Of a DNA stretch of 31,935 nucleotides, positions 1 through 9,500 are shown in pieces. The DNA comes from Desulfitobacterium sp038181555 (GTDB lineage: Bacteria > Bacillota > Desulfitobacteriia > Desulfitobacteriales > Desulfitobacteriaceae). How positions within the stretch are numbered: position 1 is the stretch's first letter; each line of letters begins with the position of its first letter. The stretch covers positions 1 through 31,935 of the forward strand of contig NZ_JBBWUA010000028.1 in assembly GCF_038181555.1 (NCBI RefSeq), in the 5' to 3' direction. The notes below the pieces were generated by a model. It was given only the letters and a program-made list of their open reading frames with translations. It had not been told where the DNA came from and did no database searches. A program made the position numbers and the translations under genes.

Positions 1-155
1 CGCCCATCTTTACCACTCCAATTGTTTTACCATATTATAGCACATCCAACACCTATTTCCCTGTCGCAGATAAAGATGATATCCGTTGCTTTTGCATCTG
101 ATTGTATAGGGTTGTCTTTAGCAAGTTGTCTGAGGTCATTATAATAAATATAATC

Positions 156-178
156 GGGGCTGCCTCAATAGCAGCCCC
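156..178 (-). terminator. Probable terminator of the chemoreceptor gene
   Basis: A perfect 8-bp inverted repeat (GGGGCTGC, 7-nt loop, GCAGCCCC) lies about 60 nt past the stop of the minus-strand chemoreceptor. On that strand it is followed by an AT-rich, T-rich tract rather than a clean T-run. The remaining bases 1-155 show no gene or clear signal. Confidence 0.6.
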
Positions 179-240
179 TCTCTTACGTCTAGCAAACAAT
201 GCATTTCACATTTTCAAGCGTCTCACACGGTTCATTTGTT

Positions 241-2256
241 TTATATCTTGAAGCCACTCACGTCACTCTCAAGCTTTTCAGCTAATAATTTTAAATTAAA
301 GCTAGCTTGTTCAATCTCTGCCATAGCAGCCGTTTGTTCCTCGACAGAAGCCGATACTTCTTCGGTTGAAGCAGAGTTATTTTCGGCGATACCAGACAAT
401 GTTTCTAAAGCCTTAAGAATTTCATCCTTCATTTTATCCATTTCAATCATAGACAGGTTTAATTCTTTCGTGTTCTTCTGATTCGTTTCCGTTAGTTCTT
501 GAATCTGCTGATAAAACATACGAATTCTGTTCACAGCATCTTGAAGAACTTGAAGCTTGCCGATGCTATTGCCTATAGTATTTACTGCATTATTTGAACT
601 ATGGCTCAGTTCTATGATTAAGTCGTCTATAGTTTTTGTTGAAGAATTCGATTGGTCTGCCAGCTTCCGAATTTCCTCGGCAACTACTGCGAACCCTCTA
701 CCAGCTTCGCCGGCTCTAGCAGCCTCAATCGCCGCATTTAGCGCTAGCAAATTAGTCTGTTCAGATATGGAGGCAATCATTTTACTGGACTCCCCAATCT
801 TCTCAGTGCTTTTTGCTGTTTGTAGGATGCCAGCTTCAACCTCTTTCATTGCCGTATCAGTTTCTAAGTATATTTTATCTAAAGCTTTTACTTCGCCCAT
901 GCCTTTTTCGATATTATTTACTACATCGACAGAAGAAACGTTCAGTTCTTCCATAAACTTAGTATTTGTATTGATTTTTTCACTTAGTACTCTCGTATTA
1001 TTCGTGCCGCTTTCAATCTTTTCTGTCTGACTGATGGCTCCAATAGCAATACCTTCAATAGCTTTAGCTACTTCCTCAGATGCTTGCATATTCTGACGAG
1101 AGGTTTCGGCCAATTCATTAGAGGAGATGATTAAACTATTAGCTGTATCCTTTAAATTCAATATTATTGATCTAAAAGTACTTACCATATTGTTAAAGGA
1201 CTCAAAGACCTGCCCTATCTCATCATCGTTTTTCTTTTGACATGTCACAGTATAGTCGCCTTTCTCGACTTGTTTGATATTATCATGTAAGTATAAGATC
1301 GGTTTAAGCACTGTTAATCTTAGGGAGAAAAAGATAATGACGGATAAGAAGAGTGCAATAATTGCTGAGAGAATAACCATTACCTTTTGGAATTGGTTAG
1401 TATACCCTAAGGTAACACTTCGATCTGTGATAGCTTTTATATAGCCTTTGATTTCTCCCGAATAATCCTTAAAAGGTATGAGCAGGATGCTGTTTTTCTT
1501 ATCCTCAGAAATCAAGCTAACCATATTTCCGGATTGTAACTGATCGATAGAGTCCTGTCCTACAATCCACTGGTCTGTCTCAGTTGTAGATGCAATATAT
1601 CCCTTCTCATTGCCCTTATTCTCAGTCACAGCTACGGAATTTACTGCAATGGGATATATAAAATACTCTCCTTCAAATTGCTCTTTAATATTATTCAGGA
1701 AAGTATCTCCAAAGGCACTTCCGTATTCTACAGAACCTGTATGGACGCCATTATAATACATAGGTACTACAACTCGAAAGCCGTAGCCGCCTACTCCTTC
1801 CTCTAATCCTTCGACGATCTTAAGCTTTTCATTAGCTTCATTTACGGTAAATCTGAAATCCTTCAGACTATCTCCATATTTCTCTGGCATATGTAATCTT
1901 AAAAAAGCTGTTGAATCTGGAAGGTGAAACTGGATTTGGGATACATCTTCCTTTAGCACTTCGAAAATATTCACTGTCTCTTTAAGAAGCTGCTCTCTGT
2001 CTCTTTGGGCAAAAAGTTCTTGGACTCTGCCGTTATTTGCTATGGTTTGAACGGACATCCTAGCACTATCGAGTTGGGCTTCCATCTTAGAGTTCACCGA
2101 GGCGGTAAGGAGTTGATTATAATCTCCTTCTGCTGACTGAATGATTTTTCCCACGTAACTATTCACGATCACCGAAAAAACAACTAACGCTACAATGACA
2201 GAGATTCCAATTCCCATAATTGATTTGGATGTGAGTTTCATCTTGTTGAAAAACAT
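241..2256 (-). CDS. Methyl-accepting chemotaxis protein with dCache_3-like sensor
   Basis: This 671-aa transmembrane chemoreceptor would sense an extracellular or envelope signal and control CheA. Residues about 13-35 form the first membrane helix. Residues 36-290 are an extracellular sensor resembling the double-Cache dCache_3 family, recognisable from the stretch around IQFHLPDSTAFLRLH and the following GDSLKDFR. A second helix (about 294-316) leads into a HAMP linker (about 316-370) and a cytoplasmic signalling domain. The conserved hairpin tip, with EQTNLLALNAAIEAARAGE and GRGFAVVAEE, falls at about 497-530. No CheR-tethering pentapeptide is seen at the C-terminus, which ends SGFKI. The start is supported by GGAGGGGG eight bases before the ATG. 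No che genes are adjacent, so this is an orphan receptor locus. The ligand cannot be read from sequence. Confidence 0.95.
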   Translation of the reverse strand: MFFNKMKLTSKSIMGIGISVIVALVVFSVIVNSYVGKIIQSAEGDYNQLLTASVNSKMEAQLDSARMSVQTIANNGRVQELFAQRDREQLLKETVNIFEVLKEDVSQIQFHLPDSTAFLRLHMPEKYGDSLKDFRFTVNEANEKLKIVEGLEEGVGGYGFRVVVPMYYNGVHTGSVEYGSAFGDTFLNNIKEQFEGEYFIYPIAVNSVAVTENKGNEKGYIASTTETDQWIVGQDSIDQLQSGNMVSLISEDKKNSILLIPFKDYSGEIKGYIKAITDRSVTLGYTNQFQKVMVILSAIIALFLSVIIFFSLRLTVLKPILYLHDNIKQVEKGDYTVTCQKKNDDEIGQVFESFNNMVSTFRSIILNLKDTANSLIISSNELAETSRQNMQASEEVAKAIEGIAIGAISQTEKIESGTNNTRVLSEKINTNTKFMEELNVSSVDVVNNIEKGMGEVKALDKIYLETDTAMKEVEAGILQTAKSTEKIGESSKMIASISEQTNLLALNAAIEAARAGEAGRGFAVVAEEIRKLADQSNSSTKTIDDLIIELSHSSNNAVNTIGNSIGKLQVLQDAVNRIRMFYQQIQELTETNQKNTKELNLSMIEMDKMKDEILKALETLSGIAENNSASTEEVSASVEEQTAAMAEIEQASFNLKLLAEKLESDVSGFKI

Positions 2257-2560
2257 CTTACATACCCCCTCCTACAATTTATAGCCTGGATAATATCATT
2301 AAAAGCAGCTCTTTTGTTGTCTGCTTAAAAATACTAAACAATTTTGGACTCTGAACATCAAAGCGCAAAAAAAACACTACAAATCGACAACGGATCGAAA
2401 TAGCATGAAATTTGTAATTATGTACTTATTATAACAAACACTATCTCATAATTGAATACTTTTAGATCAAATACTCTTCTATCATAACCATAAGAAAACT
2501 CTATTTTGGACGTATTATCAACACGATTATTGTTCAACCAACAACGGCCTCATAATGAAC
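2257..2560. other. Gene-free stretch upstream of the chemoreceptor
   Basis: This AT-rich intergenic DNA must hold the promoter of the minus-strand chemoreceptor. I find its ribosome binding site next to the start codon but no convincing sigma-A or sigma-D (motility type) promoter. I see no c-di-GMP riboswitch core and no conserved ORF. Confidence 0.5.
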
Positions 2561-2594
2561 AAAGCACTCTACAAATTTCAACGTAGGGTGCTTT
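2561..2594 (-). terminator. Terminator of the diguanylate cyclase gene
   Basis: A 12-bp stem (AAAGCACTCTAC pairing with GTAGGGTGCTTT, one G-U type mismatch) with a 10-nt loop sits 45 nt beyond the cyclase stop codon. The tract after it on the minus strand is T-rich (TTGTTCATT) but not a pure T-run. Confidence 0.65.
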
Positions 2595-2638
2595 GCTTGA
2601 TCTGTGAATACTTATACCATATTTATTATACCCTATTT

Positions 2639-4240
2639 TTACTGCTCTTCATCGTTATTGGTGTCAAGGTATATTCTGTTTCTTCCACTTTGTTTTGCTT
2701 TATATAATGCCTTATCTGCGCTTTTAGCAACTTCATGCACATTATTTACCGTATCAGGATAAACAGCTACACCTATAGAAACCGTAATATGAATGATCTT
2801 GCCATTTTCAATTACAAAGTCGTGATTCTCAACGTTTTTTCTTATCCTTTCGGCCACTTCGATTGTTTTAGCCAGTGAACACTGTTTTAATATTACAGAG
2901 AATTCTTCTCCTCCCACCCTCGAGACGAAGTCAAAATCTCTGCAACTAGCTAAAACAATTTTCCCGAATTCCTTTAACACAATATTTCCTGCCAAGTGAC
3001 CATGAGTATCATTAACGCTTTTAAAATAGTCAATATCAAACATTAGAATTGAAAATCGTCCGTTTTCTTCCAAAGAGGTTCTAAGGCAATCATTATAGTA
3101 ACTATCAAAACTTCGTGAATTATTAAGTCCGGTAAGAAAATCCTTAGTAGCCTTTTCTTCTAGTTTACTTAGATTTGTAATATCGTTTAGAAATACTGCT
3201 CCGGCAATGATATCATGATTTATGTCGTAAATAGGAATAGCATTATATTGGACAGTACTTTTACGATCACCAACATCAACCGTCATGATACCTTTCTCGA
3301 TTCTTTCTCCCCTAAGCGCTCGCTTTATCGGAATGTTCTCAGGAGCAATTTCCTTGCCCTCCTCATCATAGTATTTATGATATTTTCTTAGATCGTCTAC
3401 TTCATTGAGACTTTCATCCGGAAACTCCTGCGTAATATTCTTATTCAACACAATGGGTCTACCTTCTTTATCAAAGATTAAAACTGCATCCGATATATTT
3501 TCAATAATTGCTGATAGCAGTCTATTTTTTTCTTCAATCTTTTTCTTTGCATTGACTTGTTCGGTAACATCTACAACTGTGTTTACTATATATTTCGCTT
3601 TACCATTAATAAAAATTGGGACATAAGAAGCATCATAATATTTCTTTTCTTCTCCACCACTTATGAACTCTAACATTTCCGATATAAAAGTCTGTTTTTT
3701 TTCAACAGCTTCTATGATAATTTTTTCAATTCTTTCACTATATCCATTGGGTAATATATCTAGGTACATTCGACCTATTGAGAATTGTTTTTCTCGATAG
3801 GTCGAATGTAATAAATCTAAGAATTTTTGGTTAGTATTCAATACGATTAATTCAGGGTAGCTTAAAATAATTGTTCCTAATTTATTAGCTTCAACAAGCG
3901 CTTGTGCATATTGTAATCTAATTTTAAGTCTTGAGTTTAGGACTTCTTTCACGTAGTATTTTTGTTCCCTTTGAAAGTCTGACCTACCACCAAAAATAGT
4001 TACTTCTCTAGGTTCTAAATCTTTTGTAAAAATGTAATAGGTTTGCTTAGTTTCTAACTTCTTGAGGTTGATTTTATTATCGACTTTTAACAAATTGCAT
4101 AAGCTATCAAAAGTTCTTCCTAACAATTCTCCTTCAGTATATTGAGTCATCTTTATCAAATCTTCGCTTACTTTAATAACAATATTGTTTTCCAGGCAGA
4201 AAAACGGATTATGAAAACCCTTTTTGACAGCATATCTCAT
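2639..4240 (-). CDS. PAS-domain diguanylate cyclase (GGDEF)
   Basis: This predicted cytoplasmic enzyme makes cyclic di-GMP from two GTP. About 533 aa: an N-terminal PAS-like region (about 10-60), a second PAS-like region (about 130-235), a third (about 240-355, starting near LLSAIIENISDAVLIFD) and a C-terminal GGDEF domain (about 365-530). The active-site motif reads GGEEF, so it should be catalytically competent. RDFD lies exactly five residues before it, matching the RxxD inhibitory I-site, so product feedback is likely. There is no EAL domain or membrane helix. I prefer the ATG at 4240 because GGAG lies six bases upstream; an in-frame ATG at 4252 would add four residues with a poor binding site. 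The gene follows the Rieske oxygenase closely and probably shares its transcript. Three PAS modules suggest a redox, gas or small-molecule input, but the ligand is unknown. Confidence 0.93.
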   Translation of the reverse strand: MRYAVKKGFHNPFFCLENNIVIKVSEDLIKMTQYTEGELLGRTFDSLCNLLKVDNKINLKKLETKQTYYIFTKDLEPREVTIFGGRSDFQREQKYYVKEVLNSRLKIRLQYAQALVEANKLGTIILSYPELIVLNTNQKFLDLLHSTYREKQFSIGRMYLDILPNGYSERIEKIIIEAVEKKQTFISEMLEFISGGEEKKYYDASYVPIFINGKAKYIVNTVVDVTEQVNAKKKIEEKNRLLSAIIENISDAVLIFDKEGRPIVLNKNITQEFPDESLNEVDDLRKYHKYYDEEGKEIAPENIPIKRALRGERIEKGIMTVDVGDRKSTVQYNAIPIYDINHDIIAGAVFLNDITNLSKLEEKATKDFLTGLNNSRSFDSYYNDCLRTSLEENGRFSILMFDIDYFKSVNDTHGHLAGNIVLKEFGKIVLASCRDFDFVSRVGGEEFSVILKQCSLAKTIEVAERIRKNVENHDFVIENGKIIHITVSIGVAVYPDTVNNVHEVAKSADKALYKAKQSGRNRIYLDTNNDEEQ

Positions 4241-4293
4241 AATAGACTCCATTCCGCCGCAATCGCAGGCGGCACAAATAACCTATGGCAATA

Positions 4294-5274
4294 CTACCGT
4301 GATAAAAACTCATGGTTTTTTAATTCATCGCGTATTTTACGATACATAATAATCGGCCCATCTCCCATAATCAGGTTCTCTCCTGATTTATAAGAAGATG
4401 CCTTGGGTTTTTGGGTAATGACAACGCGCTTGTCTTGCCGTTCTACAATTTTATTCGCAAATTTCCCAAAGAATGCTATCAAGCTGTTTACAGCCCTACT
4501 CTTAGCTAATTTGCAATAGAATCGAATATATAAGATTGTGTTTTCTTCATCTACTGGAGCAAAATAAATAATTACTTTAATTTTTGAGCTGATATGATTC
4601 AGCCATAGATTTGGGTAAATAAAATTAAGATTTGTATCCTTAATTACACATTCAGCAGGAGACTTCGGCTTCTGTCCGTTATCCACTTCATTGTTTGCAC
4701 TAGTTTGCAGAATGCCGTTCTCATACAATACTTTGGGGCCATTTATCAAGGTTTTATTGCCTCTGCCAATTGTATTATAGTGCACAATAGGTACATGAAC
4801 CACATCAAGTTGGTTTTCAATACAGCGAGAATAATGGGAATTCCAGTGGTCTTCGATTTCGCTATAACTGTATGAGTCATCAATTTGTTCATAAAAAAAC
4901 GGTAACTGAGCGGTCATTTGTTCCGATTCCCCATACCAAAGATAAATAATACCATTTGACTCCTTTACAGGGTAGTTCTTGACATTAAACCGGCTGATAT
5001 CGTCAGTTGAGGCTTTGCCATTAGCAGGAATCCATGTGCATTTGCCGTTTTTGTCAAATTCCAGTGCATGGAAAGGGCATTGGATGCAATCTCCCTTGAC
5101 CTTGCCTATGCTGAGTGCTGCCCCTCTATGCGAACACTGGTCAACAACACAGCCGATCTCGCCTTTACTGTTTCTGAACAATGCAAGATCGAGATTCATT
5201 CTTTTTACAGCTACGATTTCATTTATTCCTACAGTTTTAGATGGTAGTATTGCATACCATTGATTTAGTATCAT
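4294..5274 (-). CDS. Rieske [2Fe-2S] non-haem iron oxygenase, alpha-subunit-like
   Basis: The 326-aa protein has an N-terminal Rieske domain. Its cluster ligands are visible as CSHRG (about 47-51) and CPFH (about 66-69). The catalytic domain contains ENQLDVVHVPIVH, which fits the D-x2-H-x4-H mononuclear iron site of ring-hydroxylating oxygenases. Members use O2 and electrons from a reductase to hydroxylate or demethylate aromatic or similar substrates; the substrate here is unknown. No reductase or ferredoxin partner is adjacent. The start is supported by AAAGGAG seven bases before the ATG and a good promoter upstream. The downstream neighbour is a PAS-GGDEF cyclase. An O2-dependent enzyme is unexpected if the host is a strict anaerobe, so oxygen scavenging or another role is possible. 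Confidence 0.88.
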   Translation of the reverse strand: MILNQWYAILPSKTVGINEIVAVKRMNLDLALFRNSKGEIGCVVDQCSHRGAALSIGKVKGDCIQCPFHALEFDKNGKCTWIPANGKASTDDISRFNVKNYPVKESNGIIYLWYGESEQMTAQLPFFYEQIDDSYSYSEIEDHWNSHYSRCIENQLDVVHVPIVHYNTIGRGNKTLINGPKVLYENGILQTSANNEVDNGQKPKSPAECVIKDTNLNFIYPNLWLNHISSKIKVIIYFAPVDEENTILYIRFYCKLAKSRAVNSLIAFFGKFANKIVERQDKRVVITQKPKASSYKSGENLIMGDGPIIMYRKIRDELKNHEFLSR

Positions 5275-5336
5275 ATCTGCGCTCCTTTACGAACCTTTTG
5301 TAAAGTTGTACTTAATATTAAACTATAACTATTTAA

Positions 5337-5364
5337 ATTATATTCTATAAATTATTTAATGCAA
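5337..5364 (-). promoter_or_regulatory. Sigma-A-type promoter for the Rieske oxygenase/cyclase pair
   Basis: Read on the minus strand, TTGCAT is followed after 16 nt by TATAAT, about 60 nt before the oxygenase start. Between promoter and start codon, at 5286-5304, is a TTTAC/GTAAA inverted repeat with a 9-nt spacer overlapping the ribosome binding site. It may be an operator or chance. Confidence 0.65.
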
Positions 5365-5479
5365 TAGACCTAAATGGCCATTTGCAAGACCTTCACGACC
5401 TGTATTTTCCCCACATCCATCTTGGCCTTTCGTTAAACGGTCGAGAGGATCATAGTGATGTCCATATAACACTCAGAAT

Positions 5480-6268
5480 TCAATCCAACTCAATAATATT
5501 ACCTTTTAGATCGTCGGCACTAATTTCAAACTCGACGTGGTCTCCCATAACGTGAGGTACTGGCAAACTAATACCCAGTGCATTTTTTGTTATATATGCA
5601 TAAATACTATCCTGATCTCCTCCATTACCTAAAAGTGCATCGATTAACTTTTCATCACTTTCATATAGGCTGAATGCCTGATCCGCGAGTTGCTGTTCAT
5701 ATTCCTTTTCTATTTCTCCAACATACTTTGCTTTTTTTAATAGATTCACAAAAGACTTGTCAATTTCCCGTACAAGGTCTTTTAAAAGCATTGCTTTCCC
5801 TGTTTCCATATCAATATTAGTCGTATAAAACAAGTTATACGGATGTGCTGACGGAACAATATTATTATAGCTTGAATAGGCTATGCTGAGTAATTTGGGG
5901 CTTTTATACTTGATTTCAAATTTGCCGTCCACTTCGTATTTTTGATTTGGCAGCAACTCTTGAACCGTTTTTTGATATACTCCAAGCGCTTGACTCTTAA
6001 GCAAATCATTAATTTCATTTTGCTTTGCTTTGTCCAATAAATTTATAATTTGCGGATACTCGACATTTACATTTCCCTCAGTATAGATCTCCTTCGAAAT
6101 TTCATATTCCATCTGAGTTTGTTGCTCTTCACCAGCTTTCAGATTACTTTCTATTGTTGTTTCCGGCACGGTATTATTATTTCCTTTTATTCCGCATGCT
6201 GTGAGTAGCACCATAGCTATTATAAACACCGTAATTACCCATACTATCTTCTTATTCATTTGCACCAT
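5480..6268 (-). CDS. Lipoprotein with DUF4163/DUF3298-like (RsiV/PdaC-type) domain
   Basis: This 262-aa secreted protein has a short positive N-terminus, a hydrophobic stretch and the lipobox LLTAC, so it is probably anchored to the outer face of the membrane by a lipidated cysteine near residue 25. The mature part has the pattern of the DUF4163/DUF3298 pair found in RsiV and in the N-terminus of PdaC-type deacetylases: a strand-rich first half with YPQI, then SAHPYN and a segment beginning TTNIDMETGKAMLLKDL. No catalytic deacetylase domain follows. Family members bind envelope ligands or act as anti-sigma sensors, but no sigma factor gene is adjacent. The start could also be the ATG three codons later at 6259, which has GGA eight bases upstream. 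The family call rests on pattern only. Confidence 0.75.
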   Translation of the reverse strand: MVQMNKKIVWVITVFIIAMVLLTACGIKGNNNTVPETTIESNLKAGEEQQTQMEYEISKEIYTEGNVNVEYPQIINLLDKAKQNEINDLLKSQALGVYQKTVQELLPNQKYEVDGKFEIKYKSPKLLSIAYSSYNNIVPSAHPYNLFYTTNIDMETGKAMLLKDLVREIDKSFVNLLKKAKYVGEIEKEYEQQLADQAFSLYESDEKLIDALLGNGGDQDSIYAYITKNALGISLPVPHVMGDHVEFEISADDLKGNIIELD

Positions 6269-6429
6269 CCGTTTCTTTCAATAATAAATTAATGTCAACT
6301 TTTCGATTGACGCAACTAGGGGCCAGAATAACTTATTAAAAATGAATATCTCCTGCTTTGTATTATATATGGAAATATAGTAGAATGGAAAACTTGACGA
6401 TGCGCCTAAATATTAAACCCTTACGAAAA

Positions 6430-6465
6430 AATGCCGCTGGTACCTGTTGGTACACTAGCGGCATT
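6430..6465 (-). terminator. Rho-independent terminator of the large CWB2 gene
   Basis: Outer stem AATGCCGCT/AGCGGCATT and inner stem GTACC/GGTAC around a TGTT loop, followed on the minus strand by a run of six Ts. It resembles the terminator of the second CWB2 gene at 29650-29683 in both stem and loop sequence. Confidence 0.9.
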
Positions 6466-6541
6466 CCTTTCTTTAGACAATTTTTTAGATAAGTAGACGT
6501 TCACTAACAGTTTCTAAATCATTCTTGATGTATGACCCTGC

Positions 6542-9500
6542 TTACTTACGAATCAATGGGGATAGCTCCTGTTCAATCTTCTTACCCAATACCCCTTCTC
6601 CACCCAGTAACACTCCTCCAACCATGGTTCTGGTTTTCAGATAGCTAAGGGTATCTGCGGATAGGGCCTCATCCACTAAAACAATAGGGGCATTGTGATT
6701 TGCTGAAAACACACCGCCGGCTAAGGCATCAGGGAAGTTCTTACCTGTGGCAAAGCTGATACTCTGGCCGGGTAAGTTGAAATATTGGGCCACTGCTAAG
6801 GATGTAGCATAGCGGTCTGCTCCCCCTAAGCGGATGATTTTGTTTGGGCTGAGTCCGGTGATGGAGGCGACTTGGCTTGTTATCTGGCTACTTAGTACCC
6901 CTTCCCCACCGACTATATACACTTTTATGGGGTTGATTTCAGCAATCTTTTGACGGACCGCATCGTTGATTTTGTCTTTACCTACCAAGAGAATCGGCGT
7001 TTCTCCAGCTGCGGCACTACTACTAATGCTTAAAGCATCGGCATAGCTCTCTTCATGGACTAAGATGATGGGACGTCCTGTAGGAACCTTAATCTGTTCT
7101 ACAATCTTCAGTGCTGTCTCACTGCGATCCTTTCCACTAATCCGTGTGATCTTTGTAAAACCTGCTGCCTTGATTTTGCTTTCTACATCCAGGCCCACTG
7201 CTCCTGTTCCTCCAAGGATGGTGACAGTGCCTGTTGGGTTGAGGTTCGCTTTAAGATAGTCCATGACTTTTTTCTGTTCGCTGGCACTGATGTCCATTAA
7301 GAGAATGGGGGCATTTAGCTTGTAGGCTAATACGCTTCCTGCTAAGGCATCTGGATAATTGTTTGCTGTAGTCAGGATGACATTTTGCAGCTTAGTAGTG
7401 TGGCTGGCTTTTGCGATGGCTAAAGCCGTATCTACTCGATTATCTCCTGAGAGACGTTTTACCCCCATTAAGGGTTTGGTCATTTTGAAATCCCATTTCA
7501 CGATTTCTTCTTCTACGGATATGGTCATGCTTCGATAGGATTCATAGCCCTCTTTCGTCGCTACTAGGTAATAGTCTGCGTTGGGATAGACCATGAAGGC
7601 ATAAAAGCCAGCATTATCGCTATTTTGTGGGTTCTTATTGTTGTTGGGCTTAAAGTCAGCCAGGATGGGTAGATCCACAAGGGTATTGACTGCGTTCCCA
7701 TTTTGCTTGTTCCGCTCTGTATCCGCGTAGTAGAGCGTAACGTGAGCATCGGTAATGACCTGCCCTGTGGCAGCGTCAATGATGGTACCATAAGGATCAA
7801 TGAGCGTGCTGGTCACACTGGTGGCTTTTCCGTTACTGCCCACCTTGACCTCCATGGAGCCGATGGTTATTCTCCGATTGCTTCCCAGATCCAGCTGAAT
7901 GGCAAATTTGGATTGAGTATTGCTGGCTAGGTTGCTCATCTCAATGGTTCCATTTGCTGTTGTGGTAATTTTGGCATCCTTATTGGTCTGTGGGATGAAT
8001 CCAAGCTTGCTTACATCAATCAATGAACTCTGAGTTCCATTTTGCTGTTTGAAGATAATGGCTTCTAGAGCTTTGACTTGAACCACTGCTGTTCCATCGG
8101 CTGCCGAACGCGTTTGGGCTGTGATTCCTTGGACGACAGCTCCTGTTATACTATCAATGACTTGCCCCGTTACTGGAGTAGTTTCGGGGGCTGAGGGGGC
8201 TGGAGATGAACCGCCGGAACCACCGGAACTACCAGTGTAGCTCCACTGTGCATAGATTGTTGTGGCTTCGCTGAACACAGTACTTGTCGTCACTGCTACA
8301 CCCCCACTGGCTGCAGTAAACCAACCCCTAAAGGAGTAATTGCCGCTGCGGGTCGGTACAGGTAGGCTACTAAGCTTGCCGTTTCCGTCGGTGGTCAACG
8401 TAGACGGTGTAAAGGTATTACCACCGTTGACATTTAGGGTGATGGTGTAAGTGGTAGGTGAGCCAGGTTCAATTTTTAAATATTTTTTTTCATAGGTGGA
8501 TGTTGTAGGACTTGTCTCCACGGCCGCTTCGCCTTCACTGTCACCTGCTGTAACCTTTGGCGTATATTCAGAATAGGTGGGAGATATAGAGATTGCTCCT
8601 TCAAACACGGCACTACCGCTATATTTTGCTATTACCGTGCCGCCAGAAATAGTAAACTGGGTCTCTACTTGAATACCATATATTTGCCCATCACCAACCG
8701 TTGGGCCGCCGCTGGCAGTGACCGCACCACCGGATATGTTTAGGGCATTAGCAAATATTCCAATATTTTCAAGACTTCCTCTTTCAGCAATGGCAGTCAT
8801 GGAACCACTTCCTGAAATAGTTAAGGCATTACTAGCATATACACCGTAACTTCTTGTGGCGCTCTGATTAGCATTAACACTGTTGCTACCAGTCAGCACC
8901 AGATTAAGATTACCATTGGCATAAATACCATATTTATAGTTATTATCCGTATGCACCCCAGTGATGGTTGCGCCATTAAGGGTTAGTGTTTGATTATCAG
9001 AGTTATAGGTGACGGTTCCTGTAATACTTGGACCTGTTACACTATCCTTATTGGCACTAGTCACCTGTACGCCGCCCACCCAGATATCGTAGAGGGTCGC
9101 AGCAGAAGGGGTAACGCTATTTGATGCTACCGAAGCTACGCTAGTACCTACGCTATTAGTCGCCGTCACCGTAAAGGTGTAGCTCGTTCCATTGGTCAAC
9201 CCCGTCACCGTGATCGGGCTGCCATTTCCGGTGCCAGTGAATCCGCCGGGAGATGATGTGGCTGTGTAACTCGTTATTGCAGCACCACCGTTGGAAGCAG
9301 GAGGAGTAAAGCTGATGGTAGCTTGACCATTTCCCGCTACTGCCGTGACATTGGTCGGCGCACTTGGTGGTCCTTGTTCAAACTTAAGATATTTGCAGAT
9401 CTGAACCTTTGCATCGGTGTCAATATTAGTTTTGCCAAGGACAGAGGTTTCTGAACCATCTATTTTTGTAATGCTTGCTGTGATCTTCACATTAGTATAC

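Noticed and set aside
236..1030. Plus-strand frames antisense to the chemoreceptor
   Set aside because: Shadows of the highly biased helical signalling domain; no start signals or family features.
2257..2560. Possible c-di-GMP riboswitch upstream of the chemoreceptor, given the nearby cyclase
   Set aside because: The conserved core elements of the c-di-GMP-I class were not found on the relevant strand here, nor upstream of the CWB2 gene.
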